Positions 32,309 through 45,616 of a DNA stretch of 64,000 nucleotides are shown piece after piece. A program made the translations under genes and the position numbers. Source of the DNA: Isoetes taiwanensis (Eukaryota > Streptophyta > Lycopodiopsida > Isoetales > Isoetaceae); contig JAJEKV010000042.1 in NCBI GenBank assembly GCA_021234155.1, forward strand, positions 3,870,995-3,934,994, given 5' to 3'. The notes under the pieces were generated by a model that ran no database searches, was not told where the DNA came from, and worked only from the letters and a program-made list of their open reading frames with translations. Every line of letters begins with the position of its first letter. The stretch's first letter is position 1.

Positions 32309-35300
32309 AATGGGGTCAATGAACCTACCAAGCGATGATGCACTTGTGCTATTTCTGGTTTTTTATTTAACAGTCCTGCTAATGTTGGTAAATGTGTTGT
32401 CTGAGACTTGTTTCCCTGTGTGTGATACCCAAAACATAAACATTTAATGAATATTTACTTGTGCCAGTCATCTCCAATTCCATATCCTCCTCATTGCTAT
32501 CTTCACTTGCCGTATGCTTGCTACAAATGATACCACATCCATCAGATATACAGACTTGAATATCCAGCAATTGACCAAGCACAATAAGAAATGTATTCAC
32601 CAATTGAAACTGCAATTGTGCAACTTTAAATTCTTCCACCTGCTCCATTAACATGACATATGCCTGGTCTTTGTTTGACTTGTTTCTTTGTGTTCCTATT
32701 AAAAACACTTGGAATAGTCAGATGAGAAAGAAAGTTTTATCAAAAAACATAATAATTTGAATAATTACAATTTATGACATCTCTACTTGTGGACAAAGTT
32801 TGCTCCAGTGCTATATCTTCATCCTCATTGAGCATGTTAGGGCCTACATGTTTTGGGAACTACCTGGAAAATACTCTGGGTAGTCAAAGATGATGATATA
32901 TTTGAGTTCTTAACATCTTCTTGACATCACAAAGGACCTTACAACATGTATGCACTACTATTCTTGAACATAACACAATTTCTTTTAGTCAATCTTGTAG
33001 TCTAGGTACTTTAAAATACAATTATGTACTTGCACAGAAGTACACAGAAAAGTACCTTTTTGGTAATTTTTTATGTAGGCCCTAACATGCTTTCACCCAT
33101 TAAGATGCATCCCCATCCGGTGAACACTGATATCTACTTGATCTCAAGGTTAGCAAAATTCCTTGAGCAATCTAGTAGGGCAAGCAACCTACAAAAACTT
33201 TCTTTTCTACATGTGAATGTATGTCCTGCTTGGAGAAAGGGGCGTCCAAAAGTATGTAGGCAGCTGAGATGAAAAGAATGACAACTTAAATGCCATGGCT
33301 CAGTTTTCTAATTTATTGCAGATAATATGAGAGGACAACTAACAAGCTTGCACTTCCAAGTTGCTCATCAGTCATAACAAATAGGGTATTTCTGAGCTTT
33401 AACCAGGCAAGATGTTGGATGAGCAATTGGACAAATGAGGGCCCTCATAAATAATCACATTGGGCCTCAGTGGTTTTGGTATTTGGTCCATTAGCTTCTA
33501 TTCTGGAAACTCTATCTGCCCTTAACAAACAGCAAATAAATTCCATAACACAATGCATGGGGTGAAGCAGTTCATATTTCAAATCATACATCTAAATCCC
33601 ATTATTTCAAAGAGTATAAATATAAATGATGATTTCAGACTCATCCATGAGGCATTTTTTCTTTCTATTGACTGAACTTGATGCTGTGTAGTGTCCCAGC
33701 TAGCAACAGATCAGTGCCAAGTTAGAAAAATGGAGTAAGTGATAAACCCTGGCCCAAGCTTTCATGATCGCAGAATTGAAAACACAAAGAAAAGCCTAAA
33801 TTATCTGTTTTCTCAAGTTCAAGTAGCTCAAATTGCTAAAAAAAAGCAAAGGAATAAGGTCATGGTACTTGTTTTGAATGACTAAGCTGACCACCCCTTG
33901 CCAGAAGCCGCCTCCTTTGATTGATGCTGCATCTAGAGCTTCTCACAAGCATCGGACAAAGGGAAATCAGTGGTCGAATGAAGGTCCACTAGTGGGCAAA
34001 AAGGAGGAAAGTTACTGGCGGATAACAAGTGTTAAAAGAGTCGAAGAATGGTAATCCGACGGAGGAGGATCACCCTGCCCTACATATACAACTACAATTT
34101 TTTATGAATAATCCCTTACCTTACCAAAGTTTGCTATTTTCCATAATTAAGTTCCCATTTTTAAGTTTCCACTATTTGCTAAATTAAGTAACACTTACGT
34201 TGGCGCCAATGGTTCTCAAGTATCTCCCTTTGCCTCGTGCCCTTCCATTCTCTCGGATTTCTCTAACAACTACCATGTTAAAGCCAATAACCTTTGTATT
34301 TTAAATCCTTATTGTTTCAATGTTAACTTTAATCTCAACAATTAAACTTATCCCAATTTATATCTAGGTTGAATTATCCACAGCTGTTCCAAACTATGCT
34401 GAACAACTGCACAGGGCCCATCCGGCCTGGCAGAGGCCGTTTCCAGCCAATCGGCCCCCTAGGCCTTGATTCAGACCTCCTCAGGTCGTTTTCTGGCTTT
34501 AACGACGCCATCTGAAGACGCCGACTCCGGCTGCCATCAAGGAATAAATTACCAATAGCATATTTCTTATTAGCCAGAATGACTTTAGCTAAACTTGCTC
34601 CATATTAATCCCAAAACTTTCTGTGGTTTAGTTAAACACTACACATTTTTCCTCTCATACTTTCTAGCATTTAGCTAAATTAACCCAAACATCATCCCAA
34701 AGATTTCTATGGTGTGGCCAACGGAAAATATTAAGTCAAATTACTATACTTTTTTTCAATTGTTTCCACTTATTTTTGTCATTTTCTTTATGAAAACAAA
34801 TAATGCTAACTAGGAAAGTCTAGGACTCAAATTAATTTATAATGATAGAAACTATACTACTAATCATATATTTCTTATAAACTAGAATGATGTTAGCTAA
34901 ACTAGCCCGAAATTCATTCTAAAAGTTTCTATGGTTTAGCTAAACAATACAAAATTTCACTCTCTTACTTTCAAATTGTTATTTTTTTTCCAATTTTTTC
35001 CATTTACTTTAGCCAATTGTTTTCGAAAATGTGCTAAAAAGTTGCCAAATAGCTAAATTTAGCCCTTAAATTATTCCATGGCTGTCATGGCCCCCAATTC
35101 AGACCTGTTCGGCCCTCTAATCCACAAATCGGCTTTTTTTCATGCCATTCCAGCCCGCTTCAGATCATTTCTAGAGCTTTGCCAGGATCTAGCCTCGGTC
35201 TGTCACAATTCGTGCATGGCAGATTCATCCTTTGTTGTCGTGTAATTTTCTTCCATACATGCCTCTAGGTTAATTCCAGATCTTTTAAAGCCTCCTCAAC

Positions 35301-35509
35301 ATCACTTACCTCTTGAACCTCGCTCTTATGGCCTACTCAGAATCGCCAAAGCATACCGTAGTAGCCGATACAAAATTCCCCAATTCCTCTAATTCCGACC
35401 AATTAATTCATCCATACAGACCAACTTATAGTTGGCTTTACCATCTACTTGTCCAGCCAATTCAACCTTAACGTCCTAGCATCCCATGTGTAAGCAGTAA
35501 AAAAAACCC
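32309..35509. other. Intergenic, AT-rich, with one spaced inverted repeat
   Basis: No gene supported. A 109-residue minus frame at 32379-32708 has no recognised family. A perfect 19-base inverted repeat (AGCATGTTAGGGCCTACAT) lies at 32832-32850 and 33073-33091. A diverged direct duplication (TAGCTAAAC..G, TTTCTATGGTTTAGCTAAAC) lies at about 34560-34760 and 34865-35000. The part 35110-35430 recurs at 54325-54570. Confidence 0.5.
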
Positions 35510-37620
35510 TGTTGGACTTAAACATGTGAACAAGAATGACTTATGTCATATGGCTGCCATCTGTCATGTGTTAGGGTTTTAGTCAAGTATCAGTTGTTGG
35601 AGTTTGATGTAGCAGAAGTCCTGAATTGGAGGAGATACCGAAATATCTTCATTGCGTTTTGGCCCTTCTATAGTTTGGCCCTTCTATAATAAGGCACCGC
35701 TGCACTACGTATAATCAATCTTTTCTTCAATCAAGGATTATGCCTTTTGGGAGTCTCAATGTCGTTATGTACTAATATGGTATCAGAGCGGGCAGATCCG
35801 TTCGGGTAAGGAGCTACGCTGCACAAGAACGAAATGGAAAAAATACAAAAACTTCCCATGATAACGCCTTTTACTAGTTTATCAAGGTTCGTGGAAAGCT
35901 TTCTGAGAAGGGACTATGGCGTGTAGTATCCAGTGATGAGCTAAGACCAGTGCTCAGCAAGCCCTCATGACTCACAGCAGGAGAAGGCAAACAGGAGCCT
36001 GGTACATCTGTGGAAGAAAGACAAGCTTTGCTCAAATAGATGCAACGTGACTGGGAGGCAAGGAATAGGATGATGCAGTATCTGGATGATACTATGATTG
36101 CACAAGTGGAGGCGGCTAAAAGTGCTCAAGATGCTTGGGAACAACTCTCTAGGATTTACAAGAAGAGACACTTTTCCTAGCAAGCTAACTTGTACTCTAT
36201 GATCTTTACCACAAAGCTAAAGGACTGCCAATCAGCAGAAGAATACATTTCTGGAATTAAGGCAGCTGCACTCCAACTCAAAGGAATGGAAAAGGGGCTC
36301 GAAGATGACCTGATTGTTGGTGCTCTACTCTTAGGATTGCCTGCAACCTTCAATAACGTAAAGAATTTGATAGGATCTGTAGAACATGTGGAGTTGGAAT
36401 GGGCATACCAGCAGATCTTAATGGAGGAGATCAATCAGGGAGGAGCCAAGCGAGGAGGACAAGTTGAAGGTCACGCACTTGTTGGAAGACAAGAGAATGT
36501 AGAGACCTGTAAATGCTACAATTGCAACAAACATGGGCATATTGCGAGGGACTGTCCTGAATCCAATAAGAGAAACAATTCTAAGAGAAAGAAGAAACAG
36601 GTGGTGGTGGCTGACAAAGATGAAATGAAGAAGAGAAGAGGCCATGCTCACAAAGCTTTCAAGGCGAGTGAGACTGATAACTCTGATCGAAGCTCTAGTA
36701 GTGATTCACTTATGTCTGTAGTAGGTGCATTCGTAGCGTGTAAGCTGGAGAGAAACCAAAGCAATATCATAATGATATCTCTTTGGATATTCAGCAGTAG
36801 CATCAACATGCTTGCAAAAATTGCAGATGTTATAAAGGCCATCCTTTGTCAGCCAAAAGAAGATGATGCATGGAATAATTCATGTGGAATTGAGGTGGTA
36901 GCTCTCATGGCAGAAACTGCCCAAGGGATATGGCTTCTCGACTCTGGAGCCAGTGATCACATGATACCAAAATAGGAATTATTCCAGGAGTTTAAAGAGG
37001 AATCAGGACAATGAAAGGTAAAAATAGGCAAAGGTCTTTTAAGTGTAAAAGGCACGGGAACTGTGATGTTAAAACTAGCCACCGGAAAGGTCCTGCTTAA
37101 AAATACATTGTACTTGGAAGCCAATTTGCTCTCAATTTAAAAAATGGACGATGCTCAATTATACATCACATTTGGAGGAGGAAGGTGTACAATTCGAAAT
37201 CAAAGACGCATCATGGTGGCACAAGGAGAAAGAATGGGAAGTCTTTATAGAATCAGTTGCTGCAGAGAACCATCTACAGCACTAAATACAAGCAGCACAG
37301 ATCCCAGTCAAACTTGGCATGAACGCCTTGGTCATGCCAACATCCAGTTCCTCAAAAAGATGCAGGTCCAGAACTTTGTGAACGGGCTACCCAAAATTAA
37401 AGGCCCTCTAGGAATATGCAAGGGATGTGCGTTTGCCAAACTGAGCAGGAAATCGTATCACAAGCAAAAGGGAGCAAAAGGGAGAAAAATTTGGCAAAAA
37501 GTGCTTTTCATCTGGCTTCTGCGTAGGTCCATTTGGAAGAGGAGGAATCTTCTCATATTCAAAGGTCATGTTTGTTCTAATGTGTACAGATTTTTGTCGA
37601 GGCCAATAACGAATTTTTTC
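35510..37620 (+). mobile_element. Truncated Ty1/Copia element
   Basis: The candidate 5' LTR starts TGTTGGACTT at 35510. TGGTATCAGAGC at 35779-35790 is the initiator-Met tRNA primer-binding site common in plant Copia. Gag, a zinc knuckle, protease and the start of integrase follow. The element then ends without RT, RNase H or a 3' LTR. Confidence 0.85.
35834..37610 (+). pseudogene. Copia Gag-protease-integrase fragment
   Basis: Gag from MEKIQKLP through YSMIFTTKLKDCQSAEEYIS and EDDLIVGALLLGLPATFNN, then the CCHC knuckle CYNCNKHGHIARDC (36514-36555). The protease starts IWLLDSGASDHM (36930-36965), with the active-site DSG intact, then a stop. WHERLGHANIQFLKKM, then C..C (CKGCAFAKLSRKSYHK), is the integrase zinc region at about 37315-37465. 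Afterwards CGPFGRGGIFSYSK reads in another frame before the element breaks off. Stops in Gag (35910, 36178) and after the protease. Confidence 0.8.
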
Positions 37621-37704
37621 AAAGCATTCAGGTGCATATCAATAGCTAATGAAGTGAAGAGTCGTATTTGGGAGCATTACCTTCACATTCACACTTATTC
37701 ATGA

Positions 37705-38483
37705 GCTTTTACTTCCTCTTTACACTATAATTTAGATGTTGCATTTGGGTGGGGTAAATTTCCTCTAGTGGACACTTTATCCACTGAGTTTTTAGTCCCC
37801 ATCGTACTTTGTTTGTAACTTTCTCTGGAATAATAAAGGCTCGTGTCCAAATTTTTTTTTCCAAGAAATTTATTCTAAATAGAAAAGTTTTTGCCAAATA
37901 CACCTCTAACCTTATGAAACCCTAAACATCTACAACTTTAGCAACGATCTAAACTCGTGTTATCGCTATCCTGACTGTTGGTCAAGGGAAAAGTTGGCAT
38001 ATGCTGAGGATCAAGCAATCTGGGCCATCCTCTTGGGATCCCTAATTTCAAAATATCAAACGTCTAAAAATACAAGGGTTTACTAGGCAAAATGGAAAAT
38101 ACTGCATGGTTGGTCCTAGATTTCAATATGCATTAAATTTGTGTACAATGTTGTAGAAGTACATGGTGAAAGTCAATAATTTCTTAGGAATATACTATAT
38201 GGTCCAAAAAAAGCCTCAATATTGACCAAAAGATATGACTTCAATCATCTCAAGTGAACAAGAAAAATGAAAGCAATTTCATATATGCAGCTCTCTAGGA
38301 GTCGAACCCAGATTAAACCCACAGAGCAAGTGGAGGCAGAGCAGAGGGAGGGTTGAGAACCTATTAATTCTAGCACAACTATAGCAGCCCAAGCCATCTA
38401 GACTAACCGCCTACAAACTTAATCTCGAAATCCCTAGATTATACAACACGATAAGCAATATCATGCCTAGAAAAGAAAAGGCC
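37705..38483. other. Intergenic with a B-box-like site
   Basis: No gene recognised. At 38289-38300 the minus strand reads GGGTTCGACTCC, a match to a pol III B-box, next to GCTCTGTGGG. It may be a decayed tRNA-derived SINE; no A-box or tail was identified. Confidence 0.35.
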
Positions 38484-39777
38484 TAGCACTACCACTATTA
38501 TGCCGCTCCACCATACTCACTCCTGTTGCTACGTCCACAAAGAAATCACACACAAAAAACCTCCTAAATAATCTCTACAAAAGTTTTCCTACATCTAGAG
38601 TATCAAATCCCCAAATACACGGATCTACATACCATATTTATGGGCAGAATATTGTCCTGAATACCAGCCCCAACCAACTACACTGGCCAACCCATTGGGA
38701 ATTTGGGGCATTCGTAAACACTTTCTATATTATAAAATTCAAAGCTGAGGTGTCCATAGAAGTTGATCACATATTTGGATCTTAATTGTGCCAAATGAAA
38801 GATTTAAGCAAAAAATGCTAAGCAGATGAAGGAATTGTGCCAAATTGCAAACTTTAAGAACATTTTTTTGCACCCTCAAGACATACTGCTCAACTGAAGA
38901 TGAATACACTTGTTAACATCAACAGATTATAAGCAATCGTCTGATAAAGGAGAGGTGATGAGATAAAACAGAAGCTGGGTAGGGGTAGTCAGTCCTGCTC
39001 TTGTCGTGGTGCTCCTGACAATAGCAAGTCTGGGTGCCCTTGAGAATGCAAAACCAGGTATTGTTGCACACACAACGTCAAGCCAAGAACCAAGATGTTG
39101 TATCTGAACCGCATTTGAATGTTCAGTACAACATGTACATGCTAGTTGGGCGAAATGTAATATGCACTAGGAGCCAGATTATCAAGATAAACCTAGCCCT
39201 CAACATATAGTGAAGACAACCTGCTATAAACCTCGGCTGGAGACAACACAACCCTACCTAGAATTTGTTGTACAGGCTTATATGCCTGCGGCCTAGTTTA
39301 TAGGGGTGAGGCTGGATATTTTTGTTCATTTAGATCTTTTGCATGCAACTCTAGTGTTGGCACATAGACATTCAAGGATATAAATTCCAGTGTTGTGTCA
39401 ATGTAAAGTTGGAAAATATTTTTGTGTGATTAGATACTTTTGCATATATGCAATTGTCCAGTTGGTTCGAGGATGTAACGTCTGGTGTTGTGTCGACTGT
39501 ACATTTGCTGAAACTTTCGATTGTCAAGTATATTTACTTGGGAAAAATGACAGTAGAAAAAGTCCTAACAAGGTGTGTGTGCTTGGCGCCACGTGAGCCT
39601 ATGGGATTGCAAGAAAGACTTGATCACATGGGCCATGATCCATAATATAAAAAATAGAAATGTCGGGTAGGTAAAAGAATGAAAAATATAAGTTAGTCTC
39701 ATATTTTCGACTTCACCTGGACACACAGATATGGAACTGGAAGCAGAGGAGCCTGATCGCCGGAGAGATGAAGCATG
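38484..39777 (+). repeat. Segmental duplication copy A, left part
   Basis: Matches copy C (56297-57588) and partly copy B (53648-54300) with a few percent of changes. Shared landmarks are CCGCTCCACCATACTCA, GAATTTGGGGCATTC, CTATAAACCTCGGCTG and CGCCGGAGAGATGAAGCATG. The Copia element inserted after GCATG; copy C keeps the uninterrupted site. Confidence 0.9.
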
Positions 39778-40081
39778 TGTTGTGCTCAAAATAGAAAGCA
39801 GTGGCAGCACATGTTAAGGAGCACAGATTAAGGAGAACGTTGCGGATGTTATTCGGCAAATTAGGTAGCTCCTTTTATGGCTTAACCTAAGCCTAAACTT
39901 AGTACCTCCTCTACTATAAGTTTAGATAGTTCTTTCGTTGTAATCATCATCGAGTCTTCTAGTATAAGTTTCAGTCTTGTTATTCAGATGCTCTGATACC
40001 ATAAGAGATCTGATCTGTTTTCTCTATTGTACTCTCCATTTTTATCAATAGATGCAATTCTGTTTTCTCTGATTCACAACA
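39778..40081 (+). repeat. 5' LTR of the Copia (304 bp, longer than the 3' LTR)
   Basis: Identical in layout to the 3' LTR from CTTAACCTAAGCC onward, but carries about 97 extra bases after TGTTGTGCT (39787 to about 39885). Confidence 0.9.
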
Positions 40082-40152
40082 GGCCCACAATAGCTTCATC
40101 AAACGCACAAGTCGCATCCAAAGCTGAATCCCATTGACATTCTTGCTCTCTC

Positions 40153-41211
40153 TTGATCATAATGGATTTGACATCTGCAGACTGGAAAATCCTTTCTAGT
40201 ATTCCTAAATTTGATGGCAAGGACTACCAGATGTGGCGCTGGCGCCTTCAAATGGTCCTAGAAGATAAAAATCTTTGGGAAGAGATCGCTGCTCCGGTTT
40301 CTTCACATGCAAGTGGCACTATTGAGGTGGTATTGGATCCACCTGAAAATATTTCAGATATGAAGGAGCGTGACCGCAAGGCTCGGTTAATTATCTGCAG
40401 CAGCCTGACTGATACCCCAGCACGATTGGTTAAGGGAGCCAAGTCTGCTCGGGAGATGATTGTGATTCTGGATAATCACTATGGCTCCAAGACGGTTGGG
40501 AATCGTCTTGCATTGCGGAAATCTCTGTATAATCTTCATCTCTCAGAAGGAGGTGACGTGATTGAGCATATTTGTCAACTCAAGACTATGCTGGATGACC
40601 TTGATGCTACAGGAGTAGCAATTACAAATGATGAGAAAGTATGCTTATTATTGAATAGTCTTCCCAGGACCTATGAAGGCTTGATCATAAATCTGGAAGG
40701 ACGTTTGGCTGACTATACATTTGAAGCAGCAATTGAGTGAGTCAAAGCAGAGTCTTTGCGCCAAGGGAACAGCCGATCCAGTTCAGATTCACTGATGTTG
40801 ACCAATGCTTTGCCTCCTCGGTGACCCAAGCTGGATAGAAGTAAAATTACTTGCTATCGCTGCCAGGAACCTGGGCATCTGGCTCCGGAATGTAACAGTG
40901 CAAATCCAAAGCGTCCAACCAAGCAGACTCCCAAATCTGAGCAAGGAAATTTTGTTGCAGAAGAAGTGGTCCAAGAAACAGCCAGTGCAAATTTTGCTGC
41001 AGAAGAAGTTCAAGAAGTCCATGATCCTGAGGATTTGAAACCGGAACTAGAGTATCTATTTGCTGCAGCCGTATCCACCAAAATGCCTCCAGATAATGCT
41101 TGGTATTTGGATTCCGGAGCCACATGTCATATGACACCATTCCAGCATGTTTTTTCTGAGTACTCTTTGCTTCAACAACCACGTTGTGTCAAAATGGGCG
41201 ACAATCATTCT
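40153..41211 (+). pseudogene. Copia Gag and start of protease
   Basis: MDLTSADWKILSSIPKFDGK (near 40160), a UBN2-type Gag start, then KLWEEI-like and YEGLIINLEGRL near 40670. A TGA at 40738 and another near 40823 interrupt it. The CCHC knuckle CYRCQEPGHLAPEC lies at 40852-40893, and the protease motif WYLDSGATCHMTPFQHVF at 41101-41155. The frame runs on as KMGDNHS and is then cut by the CACTA element. Confidence 0.85.
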
Positions 41212-42591
41212 CACTACAAGAGGGTAGCCATTTTCCATCACTTTAATATCACCTAGAATTTCAAAAAGTATCAAATGATATAAATAATGATATTCAAGGT
41301 ACAATGACACTACCAATGACAAGATTCTATCATTTATAACATCGTCATCAATTATATCAATATTCATTAATGACAATATATACTAATAGCGTCATGAATA
41401 ATATCACATATTGCATCAATTTTACCATCATTTATTACTCCTATGGTATTAATAACAATATAAGTGTTATAACTTATGCCAGTTACAGTGTCACCCATAG
41501 TTTCATCTATAGTATCACCTATTGACAATATTATATCAATGCTAGCACATGATGCTATATCTGTCGATAATAGCATCATGGATAATATCGCGACTTACAT
41601 TACTCTTACTATCAATATTTGTTGTAATTTTGATAATGATAATGCAAGTGTTATGCTTATGACAATTGTAATATCATTTATAATAACACTATCTTCTTCA
41701 AATTCCCATCGACAAAGCACACAAAATGATATTATTAGAACAAGAAAGATAGAAGTTAAGAATAATCAATAATATTTAAATGGAAAAATGTACTAATAGA
41801 AACTGCAACTTTGTTTTTTAACATACTTCTTTGAAAAACCAAGGGCTACATTGTAGTCATCTGCTGGGATTTCACACCCTTGGAGGAGGAGGAGGAGGAG
41901 GATTTGAAAAATAATAGAAATATAGCAATTTGTGAAACACACGTTATAAGTTGCTTAAGTTCTTAAGTTGATATGGGAAGAAGGTGAAAACAATAGTAGG
42001 GATATTGAAAATGGGAAGTAACATGTGTTGAAAATGGAATTTATCAAAAATATGGTACGTGTTAGTTTTCTACAAGTTGGGGACTTGGGCAATAAACATG
42101 GTTGGCACCTTGGGATCAACATGTGTAAGCTTTTCTTCATGGTTGCCATTTGGAAATGAATGCAATAGAAAGCATAGATTTAAAAGTTGGATTTTGCTGA
42201 TTTCATAAAGGCAATATGAACCTTGAATTCCGGGCTCCTAAATTGTGAATACTTGGACCTTGAAAGATTCTTTAAGTCGCGCTAATCTTTAAAGCAAAAA
42301 AGGTTTATTGATGACCTTGATAATGATTTCGCGCTAATCTTAAGGCGCTAGGCAGCTATGCCTCTCTGCATCCCCTGGCACTAGGTGACTATGGTGCTCG
42401 CCCTATTCTCTAGTCCAACCTTCACTGTTTTGCGAGAATGATTGTCCTTATCTTTTGTTCTTGAGGAAAGGCAAGTTAAAAGTGATTTCTTATGCTTTCA
42501 GAATAATATTTTCTTCCTTTTATGTAAAAGCCCAATTTTAAGCAAATAAATGATGAAACTAGTGACTTAGATTGCTTATTGTCTTGTAGTG
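41212..42591. mobile_element. Non-autonomous CACTA (En/Spm) element inside the Copia
   Basis: Ends CACTACAAGA at 41212 and TCTTGTAGTG at 42591 are perfect inverted repeats of the CACTA type, flanked by the 3-bp target duplication TCT (41209-41211, 42592-42594). Removing the element and one TCT rejoins the Copia frame exactly (MGDNHS then QDGIVVG). Its 1380 bases encode nothing recognised. The first 500 bases are dense in ATATCA/TATCATT-like words, probably degenerate subterminal repeats. Confidence 0.93.
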
Positions 42592-45500
42592 TCTCAAGAT
42601 GGAATTGTTGTTGGTACTGTGCACATTCAGTTTCCTTCAGGGCAGATCAAAGGGGTTCGTGATGTATTGCATGTGCCAGGACTTCATAAGCAACTGATAT
42701 CTGTGAGCAAGATTACAGCTGGCGGTCATCATGTTCATTTTTATGCAGATACATGTCAGATTTTGGATGCACAATCTAACATTCTCATCACAGGGAGACG
42801 AGTTGGAAATCTTTACAAGCTAAATGCTTGTTTTCCCAAAGAAGCAAGCTCTTCCATTACCGAAGATCAGTCTGCATATTCACTTTGGCACTCTCGCCTT
42901 GGGCATGCTTCTTTTGGCCGTTATACGGTGCTTGTTTCAAAAGGTCTTGTTCCTCCATTTCAATGCTCTGACCATTCTTGTGCAGCATGCCTACAAGGAA
43001 AGATTACTCGTAGTATTTTTCCTCCCTCTGATTCAAGGGCTCTCCAGCCTCTTTTTTTGATCCACAGTGATGTATGTGGACACCAGGGGGATGTAAGTAT
43101 ATGCTGCTTTTTTCTGGATGATCACATCAGAAAGTTGTTTCCTTATCTCTTGGAGCGAAAAAGCGAAGTGTTCTCTCATTTTCTCGTCTTTCACAAGTAT
43201 GTGGAGCGCCAGACCAGTCACAAGCTTGTTACATTGAGAACAGATGGTGGGGGTGAGTTTAATTCCAGGCTGTTTCGTCAATACTGTGCAGAAAATGGAA
43301 TCCATCATGAGCTTTCAGTACCACATTCGCCTGAGCAAAATGGCCGGATTGAACGAGCAAACCGGACTGTCATTGAGATGGTTCGCACTCTCCTCCTCAA
43401 CATGTACATTCCTATTAAATTTTGGGGAGAAGCCGTTTTTACAGCAGTATATCTCATCAATCGTCTTCCACATCGAGGCATTGATCATGCCATACCTGAA
43501 GAGATCTGGAGTTCAAAAAAAGTTTCCCTTGATCACCTTCGCACATTTGGTTGCAAGGCCTTTGTCCTCCTTCCCAAACCAGAATCCAAACTGTCTACCC
43601 AAGCCCGTGAATGCATGTTTATTGGATACTCTGATACAAGCAAGGCCTATCGCTTTCTTGATCTGCACAGCCACAAACTGGTCATCAGCTGCCATGCTCG
43701 ATTTTGCGAAGATCTTCCATGCCACACCACACCTCTGCCACCTAATTTTGTCCTCATTGAATCCTCTGATCCTCCACCTTCTATCTCTTTTAACTCCTCC
43801 TCTGTGCCCATATCCATTCCACCTCCTACTGATCCCGCTATGGCTACTGCAACTCCCATCCATCCCTCTACTTCTGATCCCACCCCTGCTGCTGCTGCAA
43901 CTTCCATGCATTCCCCTCCAACAGCAAATGTACCCCCCCTGCCTCTCAACAACCATATTGATCGTCCAATTCGCACACATCGACCACCATCATGGACAAA
44001 AGATTACAGCCTTGTATCTGCCACATCTCCTGTTGAGCCGCAGTCTTACTCCCAAGCTCTACTTGATCCTTTCAAAACTGAATGGGAAAAAGCTATGCAA
44101 GCAGAACTCCAAGCAATCCATGAAGCTGGTACCTGGTTCCTTGTTCCATGCCCTCCTCATCATCCCGTTGTCTCCAGCAAATGGGTATTCAAGATTAAAT
44201 ACCACCCTGATGGCAGCATTGCACGCTTCAAGGCAAGGTTGGTGGCTCGTGGTTTTAATCAGATTGAAGGGATTGATTTTGAGGAGACGTATGCTCCAGT
44301 GGCAAAAATGGTTTCCATCCGAACGGTTCTGGCTTATGCTTGCTCACAAAAAATGTTCATCCACCAGATGGATGTTCAGAATGCATTCTTGAATGGAGAT
44401 CTTCAAGAAGAGGTCTACCTTGAACAACCTGAAGGGTTTGGAACTGACACTCCAAATCATGTTTGCCGTCTTCACAAGGCTCTCTATGGACTGCGGCAGG
44501 CATCCCGCTCTTGGTACACCCGTCTAGATCAGACTTTGCTCCAGATGCATTTCTAGAGAAGCCAAGCTGATGCCAGTGTCTATTTTCGACCTCAGCCACA
44601 CCTGCTGATAATTCTTTGCTATGTGGATGACCTCTTGATCGTTGCAAATGAAGAAGAAGAGCTCTGCCGCATCAAGGAACAACTGAGTTCCCACTTCAAA
44701 ATGAAGGACCTGGGATCCATCCATCACTTCTTGGGGATTGAAGTACCTTACTCACAATCTCAAGGACTGCTCCGACTCTCTCAAACCAGGTACCTATCTG
44801 AACTTTTGCACAAATTCCAGTTCCAATCATGCAACTCTGTCACTACCCCACTTGAGTTTGGCGTCGCGCTCCTTCCCAATGATCCCGAGGCCTCTCCATC
44901 ACTACATTTCCTCCGAGACAACTATAGACAAATCCTCGGCATGCTGAACTTTGCTACCATATCCACACGTCCTGATCTTGCTTTCTCCTTGAGTAAACTT
45001 AGTCAATTTGCCAACTCTCCCAGACAAACTCATTGTCCCTCAAGCGAATTCTTCGATACCTCTCAGGCACTGTCTCACTTGGTATTGAATATTCTGCCAG
45101 CTCCACTTTTGTTCCTATTCATGCTTATTCTGATGCAGATTGGGCAGGGGATCACCATGATCGGAAATCAGTTTCAGGGTATGTCTTTATCCTTGCCCAG
45201 GGACCCATTAGTTGGAGCAGTTCAAAACAAACCTGCATTAGTCTTTCCAGCACTGAGGCTGAATACGTTGCACTGAATCACACTGCCCGTGAAGCAATTT
45301 GGCTCCAACGTTTATGCTCTGAACTGTCCATTCCAGATTCGTCATCTATGGTTATCCATGTAGATAATCAAGGGGCCTTGGCCATTGCTCAAAATCCAGT
45401 TCTGCATCGATGCGTCAAACACATTGACATCAAGTATCATTATGTGAGAAATCTGGTCATTGATGATATCATACGTCTTGAGCATTGTCCTACTGATGAT

Positions 45501-45593
45501 ATGGTGGCTGACATTTTTACCAAGGCTCTGGGGCGTATTAAACACTCCAAATTCGTGGAGCAACTTGGCATGCATCCATCCAGTGGGGGTTAA
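42589..45593 (+). pseudogene. Copia Pol: protease end, integrase, reverse transcriptase, RNase H
   Basis: After the CACTA element a 655-codon frame continues: VLHVPGLHKQLISVSKI; integrase zinc region (WHSRLGHASF, then CAACLQGK); integrase core with HSDVCG, TDGGGEFNS and SPEQNGRIERANRT; then RT from KWVFKIKYHPDGSIARFKAR through FEETYAPVAKM, MDVQNAFLNGDL and YGLRQASRSWY. A TAG at 44554 stops it. It resumes with ILCYVDDLLIVA (catalytic DD, about 44615-44650). A frameshift near 45030 moves RNase H (AYSDADWAGD, STEAEYVAL, VDNQGALAI, HIDIKYHYVR) to another frame, open to 45593. Confidence 0.92.
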
Positions 45594-45616
45594 CTAGTGC
45601 TACCACTGAGTGGGGG

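Noticed and set aside
32379-32708. A 109-codon minus frame as a host gene
   Set aside because: No recognised domain and no supporting context; left as an unassigned frame.
42570-42592. Reading 41212-42591 as a spliced intron (TTGTAG acceptor)
   Set aside because: The inverted CACTA ends, the TCT duplication and exact frame restoration explain it better.
43244-44392. A 382-codon plus-strand frame
   Set aside because: It overlaps the Copia integrase-RT frame in another phase; the Pol frame carries all the motifs, this one none.
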